Positions 23,778-32,514 of a stretch of DNA of 64,000 nt are shown one piece after another. Source of the stretch: Pleomorphomonas sp. PLEO. GTDB taxonomy: Bacteria > Pseudomonadota > Alphaproteobacteria > Rhizobiales > Pleomorphomonadaceae. The stretch spans positions 4,214,001-4,278,000 of the forward strand of contig NZ_CP166625.1 of NCBI RefSeq assembly GCF_041320595.1. Reading direction: 5' to 3'. The notes under the pieces are model-generated. The model made no database searches. It had not been told where the DNA came from and saw only the letters and a program-made list of their open reading frames with translations. The position numbers were made by a program, and so were the translations under genes. Each line of letters begins with the position of its first letter. The stretch's first letter is position 1.

Positions 23778-24449
23778 ATGAGTTACGAAACAGCGACTGA
23801 GAGCCAGGATCTGGCCCGCGCGCGCGGCTCCAAGAAGCGGACGCGCATTCAGGCGGAAAACGAAGAGCGCATCCTCGACGCGGCGCTGGAGGTGTTTTCG
23901 CGCTACGGCTTCCGTGGCGCCACCGTCGATCAGATCGCCGAAAAGGCCGGCATGTCCAAGCCGAACCTTCTCTATTATTTCCGCCGTAAGCATGACCTCT
24001 ATACCGCCGTCATGACACGCACCCTCGACATGTGGCTTGCCCCGTTGGGGGAAATGGCCGAGGACGGCGATCCGGAAGCCGAACTCACCGGCTATATTCG
24101 CCAGAAGCTGGAACAATCGCGCGACTTCCCGCAGGAAAGCAGGCTGTTTATCGGTGAGGTCCTGCTCGGCGCGCCGCATCTCGACGGCGTTCTCAAGACC
24201 GATCTCAAGTCGATTGTCGAAGAGAAGGCCGAGGTCATCCGCCGTTGGATCCGGGACGGTAAGCTGCTCGACGTCGACCCCGTGCACCTGATTTTCATGA
24301 TCTGGGCGACCACGCAGCACTACGCCGACTTTGACGCGCAGATCCGCTCGGTGCTGGGGCGCGGGGTCGAGGATCCCGCCACCTTCCGCACCGCTTCCGA
24401 TACGGTCGTTGGTGTGCTGATGCGCGGCATACTGCCGGCGCGTGGTTGA
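23778..24449 (+). CDS. rutR: TetR-family pyrimidine-utilisation regulator RutR
   Basis: The 223-residue protein has an N-terminal TetR helix-turn-helix (ILDAALEVFSRYGFRGATVDQIAEKAG, then LLYYF) and a C-terminal domain closely resembling E. coli RutR: MWLAPL, EYIRxKLE-type helix SRDFPQESRLF, and the nearly invariant HLIFMIWATTQHYADF. RutR binds uracil or thymine and regulates pyrimidine breakdown and supply. Here the target pathway is the reductive one (PreTA, hydantoinase), not the Rut oxygenase. A half-site like its known box, TGGTCAA, occurs upstream of the amidohydrolase operon at 20912-20918. Its stop codon abuts that of the convergent AraC gene (24449/24450). Start 23778 is the ATG nearest the conserved region. 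Confidence 0.9.
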   Translation: MSYETATESQDLARARGSKKRTRIQAENEERILDAALEVFSRYGFRGATVDQIAEKAGMSKPNLLYYFRRKHDLYTAVMTRTLDMWLAPLGEMAEDGDPEAELTGYIRQKLEQSRDFPQESRLFIGEVLLGAPHLDGVLKTDLKSIVEEKAEVIRRWIRDGKLLDVDPVHLIFMIWATTQHYADFDAQIRSVLGRGVEDPATFRTASDTVVGVLMRGILPARG

Positions 24450-25214
24450 TCAAGCCTCTGCCCGACGCCGGATCTCTCCTGGCAGACGGCCGCAAATCGA
24501 TCTGAACATGGCGATGAAGGCGCTGACGCTCTCGTAGCCGGCGTCCAGTGCAACGTCGCCAACTGTGGCTCCCTCGGCTAACCGCACCGTTGCCCGGTGG
24601 ACAATCACGGCCCGCTTCCAGGCGGCGAAGGTCATGCCGACCTCACGTTCGAAATGCCGAGTAAAGCTACGCCGGGACATGGCCACCGCGTCGGCTGCCG
24701 CATCGATACCGGTCTTGATGCTCGGCGCGGCAAGAAAGGCTAGCGCCCAGTCCCGCATGCGCGGAGCAGCCGGCAGCCGCATGCCAGGTGCGTCCTCTGC
24801 CCCGGCGTTGATTTCATGAGCGATGACATCGAGTAACGGCGTGGCGAAAGCGTCGTCCGGCCGCAGGCTCCGTAGCCGGTCCAGCGCGCTGACAAGCAAC
24901 GGCGATGCCTCAAGCACGATGATCCGATCCGGCAGACGGCGGGCGAAGTCTTCCGATACCAGGGTCAGCCAGAAGCGCACCTCGCCGTGCGAGCGCGAGG
25001 CATGTCGCACGTCGGCCGGAATCCAATGCAGCCGCCCGGGTGGAATTGCCCAGATGCTGCCCTCCGCTTCCAGGCTGAGCACGCCGCGCTCAATGTAAGT
25101 GAGCTGGCCCTGATCATGACTATGGAGCGGCGCGCTGTGACGCGCACCGCTGTCAATGAGACGGTTGATATAGGCGTCGGTCACTTTGGCCCAAACTCGA
25201 TATTGATTGATCAA
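24450..25214 (-). CDS. AraC family transcriptional regulator (NimR-like)
   Basis: The 254-residue protein has an N-terminal AraC_binding cupin (SAPLHSHDQGQLTYIERG, IPPGRLHWIPADVRH) and a C-terminal double helix-turn-helix (AADAVAMSRRSFTRHFEREVGMTFAAWKRAV to VALDAGYESVSAFIAMFRSICG). It is divergent from the azoreductase at 25281, with only 66 bases between the two starts, so control of that gene is likely. It is an island inside the pyrimidine cluster and probably unrelated to it. The gene ends exactly where rutR ends, with no intervening base. Confidence 0.9.
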   Translation of the reverse strand: MINQYRVWAKVTDAYINRLIDSGARHSAPLHSHDQGQLTYIERGVLSLEAEGSIWAIPPGRLHWIPADVRHASRSHGEVRFWLTLVSEDFARRLPDRIIVLEASPLLVSALDRLRSLRPDDAFATPLLDVIAHEINAGAEDAPGMRLPAAPRMRDWALAFLAAPSIKTGIDAAADAVAMSRRSFTRHFEREVGMTFAAWKRAVIVHRATVRLAEGATVGDVALDAGYESVSAFIAMFRSICGRLPGEIRRRAEA

Positions 25215-25280
25215 ATGCAGATAACAGGACGGCGACAGCTACGATAGTCTCCGCCTGAAAATCAATCGGAGCCAGGCACA

Positions 25281-25853
25281 GTGACCATTCTGCATATTGA
25301 TTCCAGCATCCAGGCGGAAGGATCCGTATCCCGCGCGTTGACCGCCGCCATCGTCGAGGCCATCGTCGACGGTTCCGGCGAGCGAGTGATCCATCGCGAC
25401 CTAACCAGCGAAGCGCCGGCTTCGGTCAATCCGCGCGCCGGCGACAGTCCTGCCGCCGACGAATTCCTCGCCGCCGATGTGATCGTCATCGGCGCGCCGA
25501 TGTACAATCTCAGCGTTCCGTCCCGCCTCAAGGCCTGGATCGACTCGATCTCCATCCCCCGCAAGACGTTTCGCTATACCGAGAAGGGACCAGAGGGTCT
25601 CTCAGGGGGGCGCAAGGTTATCGTCGCCTATGCTAGCGGCGGCTTCCATCGCGGACCGGAGGAGGATTTTGTCGAGCCCTATCTCCGGTCTTTCTTCCGC
25701 CTGCTCGGCATCAAGGATATCGACGTCGTCCGCGCCGAAGGCGTCAACATTTCCGACGAGCATCGGGCACGAGCCATGCAGGCAACCGGCGCAGAAATCA
25801 CCAGGATCACCGCCCGCATCCGCGAGGAGCGTCGGCAACCCCTTGACGCCTGA
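25281..25853 (+). CDS. azoR: FMN-dependent NADH-azoreductase
   Basis: The 190-residue flavodoxin-like protein has the AzoR features: MTILHIDSSIQAEGSVSR at the N-terminus binding FMN phosphate, IGAPMYNLSVPSRLKAWIDSI contacting the flavin ring, and the loop YASGGFHRG. These enzymes reduce quinones and azo compounds with NADH via FMN and are viewed as defences against electrophilic or thiol stress. It begins with GTG at 25281 and is divergent from the AraC gene. Convergent to a methyltransferase that starts its stop codon 9 bases away. Confidence 0.92.
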   Translation: MTILHIDSSIQAEGSVSRALTAAIVEAIVDGSGERVIHRDLTSEAPASVNPRAGDSPAADEFLAADVIVIGAPMYNLSVPSRLKAWIDSISIPRKTFRYTEKGPEGLSGGRKVIVAYASGGFHRGPEEDFVEPYLRSFFRLLGIKDIDVVRAEGVNISDEHRARAMQATGAEITRITARIREERRQPLDA

Positions 25854-25861
25854 GCTGGTCC

Positions 25862-26416
25862 TCAAGCCTTGGCAAAGACCACGGCACGGCTCTGCCATAT
25901 CTCTGGGCGATCGACAACAGCAAAGCCGGCGGCTTCGGCCGCCGCGCATTCCCCAGCGAAAAACGCTTCGGAGACGTGGCCCACCGGCTCGGCGAGGAGC
26001 AATCGCGCTCCGGGTTTCATGGCCGTTGCCGCCTCAATGAAAAAATCCACCACGCTGCCGAGTTCGTGAACCACAGCAAAAGCGAGAACGAAATCGATAT
26101 CACTTGTAAGGTCGGCAACGCCGAGGCGATTTTCTTGCGCGAGGCGAATATCGATCCGGTTCTCTAGGCGCGCCGATCTAGCGCGACGGCTCAGCGCCGT
26201 CAGCATGCGCGGCTCGACGTCAACGACATGCACTTTTCCGGTCGGCCCGACAAGGCGCGCCAACTCAAGTGTGAAATAACCCATGCCCGGCCCGGGCTCG
26301 AGTACACGGAATCCTGGCTTCACGAACGGCGTCAGCAGTCGTTTCGGATGTTGGCGCAGCCTGCGCAGGGGATTGAGCAAAAAATAGCCAAGATACCAAG
26401 GACAGCGATGAGGCAT
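25862..26416 (-). CDS. Class I SAM-dependent methyltransferase
   Basis: The 184-residue protein has the Rossmann motif I VLEPGPGMGYFTLELARLVG at residues about 37-56, motif II VHVVDVEPRML, and a FVLAFAVVHELG strand. The N-terminus MPHRCPWYLGYFLLNPLRR resembles small methyltransferases acting on lipids or small molecules. Substrate is unknown. The ATG at 26416 has GGGGGGAT upstream and is preferred to the frame end at 26521. It lies 120 bases after preA on the same strand and may be an accessory of that operon. Confidence 0.82.
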   Translation of the reverse strand: MPHRCPWYLGYFLLNPLRRLRQHPKRLLTPFVKPGFRVLEPGPGMGYFTLELARLVGPTGKVHVVDVEPRMLTALSRRARSARLENRIDIRLAQENRLGVADLTSDIDFVLAFAVVHELGSVVDFFIEAATAMKPGARLLLAEPVGHVSEAFFAGECAAAEAAGFAVVDRPEIWQSRAVVFAKA

Positions 26417-26538
26417 TCCAATCCCCCCGAGTTCGGTGGCGGGCCGACTGGCGCGCCTGCCGATCCTGAACAAATGGGGGTGGCACCGACGCTCAACCAT
26501 GACGTCGGCGCTCCGGAACAATGCTTAGTGCGACCTGC

Positions 26539-27846
26539 CTACTCCGCCGCTATGGCCGAGGGATTGTTGGGATGGGTCGTCCAGTTAGCGTATTCGGCAG
26601 GAACAACCCGGCCAGTGCGCGGATCAACAGATCCGGGCGCCATGGGCTCCATGGTGATGCAGCCGTCGACCGGACAGACGTTGACGCACAGATTGCAGCC
26701 GACGCACTCTTCGTCCTTGACCTCGAAACGCCTGATGCCATCGACCATGTGAGTGATTGCCTGATGCGAGGTGTCCTCGCAGGCAATGTGGCAGCGGCCG
26801 CATTTGATGCAGAGTTCCTGATCGATCTTCGCCTTGGCGATATAGTTGAGGTTGAGATACTTCCAGTCTGAGATGTTCTTGACCGCGAGGCCTCGGAAAT
26901 CCTCGATGGTCGAAAAGCCATGGCCGTCCATGTACTTCTTCATGCCGTCGATCATTTCCTCGACGATCTTGAAGCCATAGGTCATCACGGCCGTGCAGAC
27001 CTGCACGGTACCGCAGCCGAGCGCGATATACTCGGCAGCGTCGCGCCAGTTTTCGATGCCGCCGATACCGGAGATCGGCAAGCCGAAGGTTTCCCGATCG
27101 CGAGCGATCTCTGCCACCATATTGAGAGCGATCGGCTTCACGGCAGGCCCGCAATAACCGCCGTGGCTGCCCTTGCCGTCGATGGTCGGCACAGGCGCGA
27201 AACTTTCGAGATCCACGGCGACAATCGAATTGATGGTGTTGATGAGCGACACGGCATCAGCACCGCCCCTCCTGGCGGCGCGGGCAGGATAACGGATGTC
27301 GGTGATGTTGGGTGTCAGCTTGACGATCACCGGCATGCGCGTCGCCGCCTTGCACCAGCGGGCGACCATCTCGATGTATTCGGGCACCTGGCCCACCGAC
27401 GAACCCATGCCACGCTCGCTCATGCCATGAGGACAGCCGAAATTGAGCTCGATACCGTCGGCGCCGGTCTCTTCGACACGGGCGATAATTGAATTCCAGT
27501 TCGGCTCCTCACAAGGCACCATCAGCGAGACGACCAGCGCCCGATCGGGCCAGGCCTTCTTCACCTCGGTTATCTCCTGAAGATTCAACTCCAACGGCCG
27601 ATCGGTGATCAACTCGATGTTGTTGAGGCCAGCCAAACGACGGTCGCCGGAGTGGATGGCGCCGTAGCGCGGGCCGTTGACGTTGACGACGGCGGGATCT
27701 TCGCCGAGCGTCTTCCAGACGACACCACCCCAGCCGGCACGAAAGGCGCGTTCGACGTTATACTTCTTGTCGGTTGGCGGCGCCGAAGCGAGCCAGAAGG
27801 GGTTCGGCGACTTGATGCCGAGAAAATTGGTGCGGAGATCGGCCAT
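26539..27846 (-). CDS. preA: NAD-dependent dihydropyrimidine dehydrogenase, catalytic subunit PreA
   Basis: The 435-residue protein has an N-terminal FMN barrel of the dihydroorotate dehydrogenase type (NPFWLASAPPTDKKYNV, ELNFGCPHGM with the catalytic cysteine, VIVKLTPNITD, GGIENWRDAAEYIALGC) and C-terminal ferredoxin repeats CIKCGRCHIAC and CVGCNLCVNVCPV for two 4Fe-4S clusters. With PreT it interconverts uracil or thymine and the 5,6-dihydro forms using NADH/NAD. AAGGAG stands before the ATG at 27846, 17 bases after the preT stop, so preT-preA form an operon. Confidence 0.95.
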   Translation of the reverse strand: MADLRTNFLGIKSPNPFWLASAPPTDKKYNVERAFRAGWGGVVWKTLGEDPAVVNVNGPRYGAIHSGDRRLAGLNNIELITDRPLELNLQEITEVKKAWPDRALVVSLMVPCEEPNWNSIIARVEETGADGIELNFGCPHGMSERGMGSSVGQVPEYIEMVARWCKAATRMPVIVKLTPNITDIRYPARAARRGGADAVSLINTINSIVAVDLESFAPVPTIDGKGSHGGYCGPAVKPIALNMVAEIARDRETFGLPISGIGGIENWRDAAEYIALGCGTVQVCTAVMTYGFKIVEEMIDGMKKYMDGHGFSTIEDFRGLAVKNISDWKYLNLNYIAKAKIDQELCIKCGRCHIACEDTSHQAITHMVDGIRRFEVKDEECVGCNLCVNVCPVDGCITMEPMAPGSVDPRTGRVVPAEYANWTTHPNNPSAIAAE

Positions 27847-27863
27847 GTCGGAACTCCTTCAAA

Positions 27864-29198
27864 TCAGGCGATAAGGGCGGCGTGAATGGAAAGGGCGGCG
27901 CGCTTGCCGTGATCGACGGCCTGGACGGTGAGGTCTTCACCGCCACGGACGCAGTCGCCTCCGGCCCAAACGCCCACCAGCGAGGTGCGCATTTCCGCGT
28001 CGACCGCGATGCGGCCGCCTTCGAGAGCGACCGTCTCACCGCCATCGACCGGACCGGAAACAAAGGTCTGGCCGATCGCCTTCATCACCTGGTCAGCGGC
28101 GATACGAATGCTGCGACCTGTCCCGACCAGCCGGCCGGACGCGTCGAGCACGGTGCGTTCGAAATCGACGGCGGCGACGGCATTGCCCTCGCTGACGACG
28201 CTCTTCGGCGCGACCCAGTGCAGGATGCGAACCCCGCTGACCTGCGCCAGCTCCTGTTCGTAACGGCTGGCCCCCATCTCGGCCGGCCCACGCCGATAGG
28301 CGATCGTCACCTCGTCAGCACCAAGCTTCTTGGCCTGCACGGCGGCATCCACCGCCGTCATGCCGCCGCCGATGACGACGACCCTGGCACCGACCTCAAT
28401 CGCCGACTTGTCGGGCGACTGCCTGAGATCTTCGATCCAGCGCACGGCGTCGACGACGCCGGCGGTCTCCTCCCCCTCGACGCCAAGGGCATTGACGGCC
28501 TGTAGGCCGAGACCGAGGAAAACGGCGTCATAATCTGCCTTGAGTCCACTCAGCGTCAAATCGCGACCAAGCGCTTTGCCGGCCTCGATGGCGATGCCGC
28601 CGACGCCGAGCACAAAGTCCACCTCGCGCTGTGCAAAGTTATCGGTGGCCTTGTAGGTGGCGATACCAAACTCGTTGAGGCCGCCCGCTTTGCCGCGCGC
28701 TTCGAAGATCGTCACGTCATGGCCCTTCAGCGCTAGTTCGTGAGCACAGGCGAGGCCCGCCGGACCTGCACCGACAATCGCCACCTTGCGACCGGTAGCG
28801 GGCGCTCGGACGCCAAAGGCGGCATGGCGATCGAGATAGTGATCGGTGGCGTGACGCTGGAGAAGGCCGATGCGAACCGGTTTCTCCTCGGCCTCGTTAC
28901 GGACGCAGGCTTCCTCGCACAGCGTCTCGGTAGGACAGACGCGAGCGCACATGCCACCTAGAATATTGGAAGAAAATATGGTCTCCGCGGCACCATCGAC
29001 ATTGCCCGTACCGATCTTCCGAATGAACAGTGGAATGTCGATCGACGTCGGGCAGGCAATGGTACAAGGCGCGTCGAAGCAGAAATAGCAGCGATCGCTT
29101 TCAACGACAGCCTCATGCGAACTAAGCGGCGGATGTACGTCGGAAAAATTCTTTCCGTAATCGACCGCAGTGAGGCGTCCCGCAGAAATGTCTGGCAT
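27864..29198 (-). CDS. preT: NAD-dependent dihydropyrimidine dehydrogenase, NADH-oxidising subunit PreT
   Basis: The 444-residue protein resembles the GltD small subunit: N-terminal cysteine clusters CYFCFDAPCTIACPT and CARVCPTETLCEEAC for two iron-sulfur centres, an FAD Rossmann motif VAIVGAGPAGLACA, and a NADH Rossmann motif VVVIGGGMTAVDAA, ending with GGDCVRGG for flavin binding. It passes electrons from NADH to PreA. The ATG at 29198 begins the family-conserved region; the frame runs to 29249. First gene of the preT-preA pair. Confidence 0.94.
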   Translation of the reverse strand: MPDISAGRLTAVDYGKNFSDVHPPLSSHEAVVESDRCYFCFDAPCTIACPTSIDIPLFIRKIGTGNVDGAAETIFSSNILGGMCARVCPTETLCEEACVRNEAEEKPVRIGLLQRHATDHYLDRHAAFGVRAPATGRKVAIVGAGPAGLACAHELALKGHDVTIFEARGKAGGLNEFGIATYKATDNFAQREVDFVLGVGGIAIEAGKALGRDLTLSGLKADYDAVFLGLGLQAVNALGVEGEETAGVVDAVRWIEDLRQSPDKSAIEVGARVVVIGGGMTAVDAAVQAKKLGADEVTIAYRRGPAEMGASRYEQELAQVSGVRILHWVAPKSVVSEGNAVAAVDFERTVLDASGRLVGTGRSIRIAADQVMKAIGQTFVSGPVDGGETVALEGGRIAVDAEMRTSLVGVWAGGDCVRGGEDLTVQAVDHGKRAALSIHAALIA

Positions 29199-29379
29199 GG
29201 ATGTGGGTCCCGTGGCTAGTGCACAGTAACGACGAAGACAAAACGCCATCGTTCATCGAAGCGACCGATCTGGTGCGTCCGATGTCTTTGATCCAAGTCG
29301 CCAAACGCCGACCAGAATCAGATCTTCCGATTGCTTTGTCCGCTATTCCCCGGCGGTTTTTCTCCGCCCTTCTGTTTCC

Positions 29380-29411
29380 TTGATCTTTCGGTAAAAAAAT
29401 CGAAGGGTCAA
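29380..29411. repeat. Imperfect inverted repeat flanking an A-run
   Basis: TTGATCTTTCG (29380-29390) and CGAAGGGTCAA (29401-29411) can pair across GTAAAAAAAT. Located about 180 bases upstream of preT; a possible transcript end or regulatory hairpin. Confidence 0.4.
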
Positions 29412-29612
29412 GGCGCAAATTTGAGCAGAAACGGCGCGATCTAGCCTTTTCCGTAAGCGACCCGGCGGGAAGGATGCCTGCTTTGCCGCGCGACACTCTT
29501 GAACAAACGACTGCGTTCGGGATTTCAACGGGAGAATTGTCGCCAGAAGATCGCGAGGAGATTTGCGCGGCGCATCAACCGTGGCCAAGCGGAAAACTTG
29601 AGCCGCTAGGAA

Positions 29613-29637
29613 CAAAAAAAGAGGGCTTACGCCCTCT
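29613..29637 (-). terminator. Rho-independent terminator, reverse strand
   Basis: AGAGGGC (29620-29626) and GCCCTCT (29631-29637) close a 4-base loop. On the reverse strand seven T follow (29620-29614). A transcript must therefore arrive from higher coordinates: either the small ORF at 29652-29828 or read-through from trpE(G). Confidence 0.85.
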
Positions 29638-29651
29638 AGTTGTTTGGACCG

Positions 29652-29828
29652 CTAGTCCGCGAAAACCGCGGAAGGGGCTACTAACCCCGCGACGAGTTGA
29701 GCCAGCAACGTTGTCGCAATTTTTATGATAGCGCGTCGCGCGCAATCTTCCAGCACCAAAAGTTGTTCATCGGCTTTTTTCCCATGTAACTCGCGCGAAA
29801 CATTCAATTCCTTATTCGAGTGCGACAT
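29652..29828 (-). CDS. Possible small protein, 58 residues (weak)
   Basis: The frame from the ATG at 29828 gives MSHSNKELNVSRELHGKKAD..., with a helical, hydrophobic second half (IIKIATTLLAQLVAGLVAPS). A terminator starts 15 bases after its stop and an AT-rich promoter-like tract lies upstream, which together suggest a real transcript. Against coding: the AAGG before the ATG is too close for a normal ribosome site, and the frame opens upstream only with TTG. I do not recognise it; an sRNA is an equal possibility. Confidence 0.3.
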   Translation of the reverse strand: MSHSNKELNVSRELHGKKADEQLLVLEDCARRAIIKIATTLLAQLVAGLVAPSAVFAD

Positions 29829-29900
29829 CCTTGCAACAACATCGGCTTGCTGGGTTCGCAAATGATATTTCGAGATATGTCATTGATATATATTTATAAA

Positions 29901-29913
29901 TTCAGAACCTGAA
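29901..29913. promoter_or_regulatory. 13-bp palindrome in AT-rich tract
   Basis: TTCAGAACCTGAA adjoins ATATATATTTATAA in the spacer upstream of the weak small ORF. A candidate operator next to a -10-like tract; the regulator is unknown. Confidence 0.35.
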
Positions 29914-30068
29914 GTCTCTTTTCAAGTTCGCCACCACCCTCATTCGACGGTCATGAAAGGAAGTGGTCGGGCATGGCTGCCGCCAAGCCCTCCCGGTTGC
30001 ATTTACCTATAACGGACACCTGCAAAGCCGGCCGTCATCGTTACAGGGAGGACAAAGGGGCAGGCGAA

Positions 30069-32276
30069 CTAAACGTTTCGACTGACTCGAACTAAACCCT
30101 GGATGGCATTTTCGATGATGATGTGCCCGGCATCTTCCGACAGCGACATGATCGATTCCGGATGAAATTGCACGGCGGCGAAAGGTTCGCTTCGGTGCTC
30201 AATAGCCATGATGACCCCGTCGCCGGTTTCCGCCGTCACCCGGAACGCCTCGGGCAGATACGTTTTGTCGGCGTAAAGCGAATGATAGCGACCAATGACG
30301 ATCTCGGACGGCAACCCGGCGAACAATAGAGAATTGGCCGACACCGCCACTTTCGAAGGCTTGCCGTGGTAGGGAACGTCGAGCTGCGCCAGCCGGCCGC
30401 CGAAAGCTTCCACCATCGCTTGCAAGCCGAGACAGACGCCAAACACTGGCAAGCCGAGCTGTCGCGCCGCCGCGATCGTCCGCGCACAGTGGAAATCGGA
30501 AGGGTTTCCCGGACCTGGCGACATGACGAGGAGGTCGGGCTTCTCGGCAGCAATCAGGGCAGGATCGATGCCCCGGCCCTTGGATGCGCGCAACGTCTTC
30601 ACCTCGGCGCCGGTCTGCCGGAAATAGTTGGCGAGCGTATGGACGAAGCTGTCCTCGTGATCGACCAGCACGATCTTGGTGCCGGAACCGATCGCCTCGC
30701 GAACCACCGACGCGGCGGCGACCGGCGCGGTCCCGGCCTCTCGAATGGCTGAAATAAGCGCCGACGCCTTGAGTTCGGTTTCCTTTTCCTCGTCCTCGGG
30801 TACAGAATCATAGAGGAGCGTCGCACCGGCCCGCACTTCGGCGATGCCATCCTTGAGGCGAATGGTCCTGAGCGTCAGGCCCGTGTTGACATCGCCATTC
30901 ATCAGGAAGGCGCCAACGGCGCCGCCATACCAGGCGCGGCAACTCTTCTCGTGGTCCTCGATGAACTGCATTGCCCAGAGCTTCGGGGCACCGGTCACCG
31001 TTACCGCCCAGGCGTGGCTGAGGAAGGCGTCGAGACCGTCCATGCCGTCGCGTAGCCGCCCTTCGATATGGTCCACGGTATGAATGAGGCGCGAATACAT
31101 CTCGATCTGGCGGCGGCCGATGACCCGCACCGACCCCGGCTCGCAGATGCGGCTCTTGTCGTTGCGATCGACATCCGAACACATGGTGAGTTCGGCTTCG
31201 TCCTTCTTGGAATTGAGCAGAATGCGGATCTGCTCCTCGTCCTCGATGGCGTTGCGGCCGCGCCGGATCGTGCCTGAGATCGGGCAGGTTTCCACGCGCT
31301 TGCCGTTGGTCACACGGACGAACATCTCGGGACTGGCACCGATCAGATATTCGTTGGCGCCGAGGTTGAACATGAAGCCGAAAGGCGCCGGATTGATCTG
31401 CTGCAGGCGACGGGCAATCATCGACGGCAGCGACGACGGCTTCTCGTAGAAAACCTGGCCCGGAACCACTTCGAATAGGTCACCGCGCCGGAAGTAATCC
31501 ACCGCCTTAGCCACGGACGCGGCATATTCACCGGGCTGGTGATCGCCCCGGCCGGGTTCACGGTCGCTCGTCCGGAACGGCTCCGTTTCTCCGTCGCGCG
31601 GCAGACCAATGGTCAGCTTGCCCTCGACGACGAAATCATAGGAATAGACGGTGGCGGCGGCGCGATGGTGATCGACGACAACGATCTCGTCGGGGAAGTA
31701 GAGCACGAGGTCACGCTGGTCGTCGGGCCGTGGCAGCTTGAAATCGACACTGTCGAACTGGAAGGCCAGATCGTAGCCGAACGAGCCCCAGAGGCCGAGC
31801 TTATCATCCTCGGGCGTTGCGAATTTCGCGATGATGCGGCGAAGCACCGAGAATACCGACGGCTGGCGAGACCGGTCTTCCTCGGCGAAACCTTCCTTGG
31901 GGGCGGCTACTTCGAGCGAGATGAGCGCATCATCGACCGAGAAGACAATGAGGTCCGGACCACGCACGGCAGCGGCGAAGGCGGGGAGCAGTATCCGACC
32001 ACGCGCGTTGAGCGCCTCGATCGTCATCTTTCGACCGCGAGCGGTGATCGCCACTGGCGGATCGACAAACGCGATATCCCAGCGCGAGTAACGGCCGGGA
32101 AACTCATAGTTGGACGACAGCACGGCGCCGCGCCGTGTATCGAGCTTATCGAAATAGCCGGAAATCGCCGTTTTATAGTGGTCAGGTCGGGCGCTGCGCG
32201 CCACCTCCACACCGCCGGCGGTAACGAAGGATTCTCTGTTGCCGGACGGGCCAGCCTCGGCTTCGCTCTTGACCAT
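30069..32276 (-). CDS. trpE(G): Anthranilate synthase, fused TrpE-TrpG
   Basis: The 735-residue fusion contains both subunits. Residues about 1-510 are the chorismate-binding component ([33 protein letters not shown], the metal-binding [15 protein letters not shown], and [19 protein letters not shown]). Residues about 535-730 are the class I glutamine amidotransferase ([27 protein letters not shown], nucleophile Cys in [10 protein letters not shown], and VQFHPES). It makes anthranilate from chorismate and glutamine. The fusion is typical of Hyphomicrobiales, where the gene is separate from other trp genes and attenuated. Here the leader peptide trpL (32405-32455) and attenuator (32327-32360) are directly upstream. 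The ATG at 32276 has GGGGAGATTG. Confidence 0.97.
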   Translation of the reverse strand: MVKSEAEAGPSGNRESFVTAGGVEVARSARPDHYKTAISGYFDKLDTRRGAVLSSNYEFPGRYSRWDIAFVDPPVAITARGRKMTIEALNARGRILLPAFAAAVRGPDLIVFSVDDALISLEVAAPKEGFAEEDRSRQPSVFSVLRRIIAKFATPEDDKLGLWGSFGYDLAFQFDSVDFKLPRPDDQRDLVLYFPDEIVVVDHHRAAATVYSYDFVVEGKLTIGLPRDGETEPFRTSDREPGRGDHQPGEYAASVAKAVDYFRRGDLFEVVPGQVFYEKPSSLPSMIARRLQQINPAPFGFMFNLGANEYLIGASPEMFVRVTNGKRVETCPISGTIRRGRNAIEDEEQIRILLNSKKDEAELTMCSDVDRNDKSRICEPGSVRVIGRRQIEMYSRLIHTVDHIEGRLRDGMDGLDAFLSHAWAVTVTGAPKLWAMQFIEDHEKSCRAWYGGAVGAFLMNGDVNTGLTLRTIRLKDGIAEVRAGATLLYDSVPEDEEKETELKASALISAIREAGTAPVAAASVVREAIGSGTKIVLVDHEDSFVHTLANYFRQTGAEVKTLRASKGRGIDPALIAAEKPDLLVMSPGPGNPSDFHCARTIAAARQLGLPVFGVCLGLQAMVEAFGGRLAQLDVPYHGKPSKVAVSANSLLFAGLPSEIVIGRYHSLYADKTYLPEAFRVTAETGDGVIMAIEHRSEPFAAVQFHPESIMSLSEDAGHIIIENAIQGLVRVSRNV

Positions 32277-32326
32277 CGCAATCTCCCCTGTCGCCGCTGA
32301 GAGAGACCGCTTCGGACACCTTAAAC

Positions 32327-32360
32327 AAAAAGGGCCATTCCGGTCTCCCGGAGCAGCCCT
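32327..32360 (-). terminator. Transcription attenuator of trpE(G)
   Basis: Reading the reverse strand, AGGGC-TGC-TCCGG-GAGA-CCGGA-ATG-GCCCT folds as a two-part stem immediately followed by TTTTT (32331-32327). It lies 45 bases after the trpL stop and 50 bases before the trpE(G) start, the position of the terminator in ribosome-mediated Trp attenuation. Confidence 0.88.
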
Positions 32361-32404
32361 CGCTCAATTCGTCCCATCTGGACACACCGCGTCGGCCGCT
32401 CTCC

Positions 32405-32455
32405 TTACGAGAAGCGCCACCACCACGAAGCGTTCAAGGCGACAAAACCGTTCAT
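32405..32455 (-). CDS. trpL: Trp leader peptide, 16 residues with three consecutive Trp codons
   Basis: A GGGAGG ribosome site (32465-32460) precedes an ATG whose frame encodes MNGFVALNASWWWRFS and stops with TAA. The TGG-TGG-TGG run just before the attenuator is the sensing element: when charged tRNA-Trp is plentiful the ribosome completes the peptide and the terminator at 32327-32360 forms; when it stalls at the Trp codons, trpE(G) is transcribed. In Sinorhizobium the corresponding leader yields both a trans-acting sRNA (rnTrpL) and a functional peptide, so both products may matter here. Confidence 0.92.
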   Translation of the reverse strand: MNGFVALNASWWWRFS

Positions 32456-32485
32456 GCTACCTCCCATAGGCGAAGCACGGCGGCT

Positions 32486-32514
32486 TGTAAAGACGACGCC
32501 TTTCTTGGCCTCAA
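32486..32514 (-). promoter_or_regulatory. Probable sigma-70 promoter of trpL-trpE(G)
   Basis: On the reverse strand TTGAGG (32514-32509) and TTTACA (32491-32486) are separated by exactly 17 bases and lie 30-60 bases upstream of the trpL ATG. The -35 box lies at the edge of the dispersed repeat copy B. Confidence 0.55.

Larger units (their letters stand above)
29199..30068. other. 870-base gene-poor region between preT and trpE(G)
   Basis: It holds an imperfect inverted repeat around a T-run complement (29380-29411), a reverse-strand terminator (29613-29637), a weak small ORF (29652-29828) and an AT-rich tract (about 29865-29905) with a 13-bp palindrome. No conserved protein is evident. Local base composition is less GC-rich than the flanks, suggesting a small orphan transcription unit or foreign spacer. 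Confidence 0.5.
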
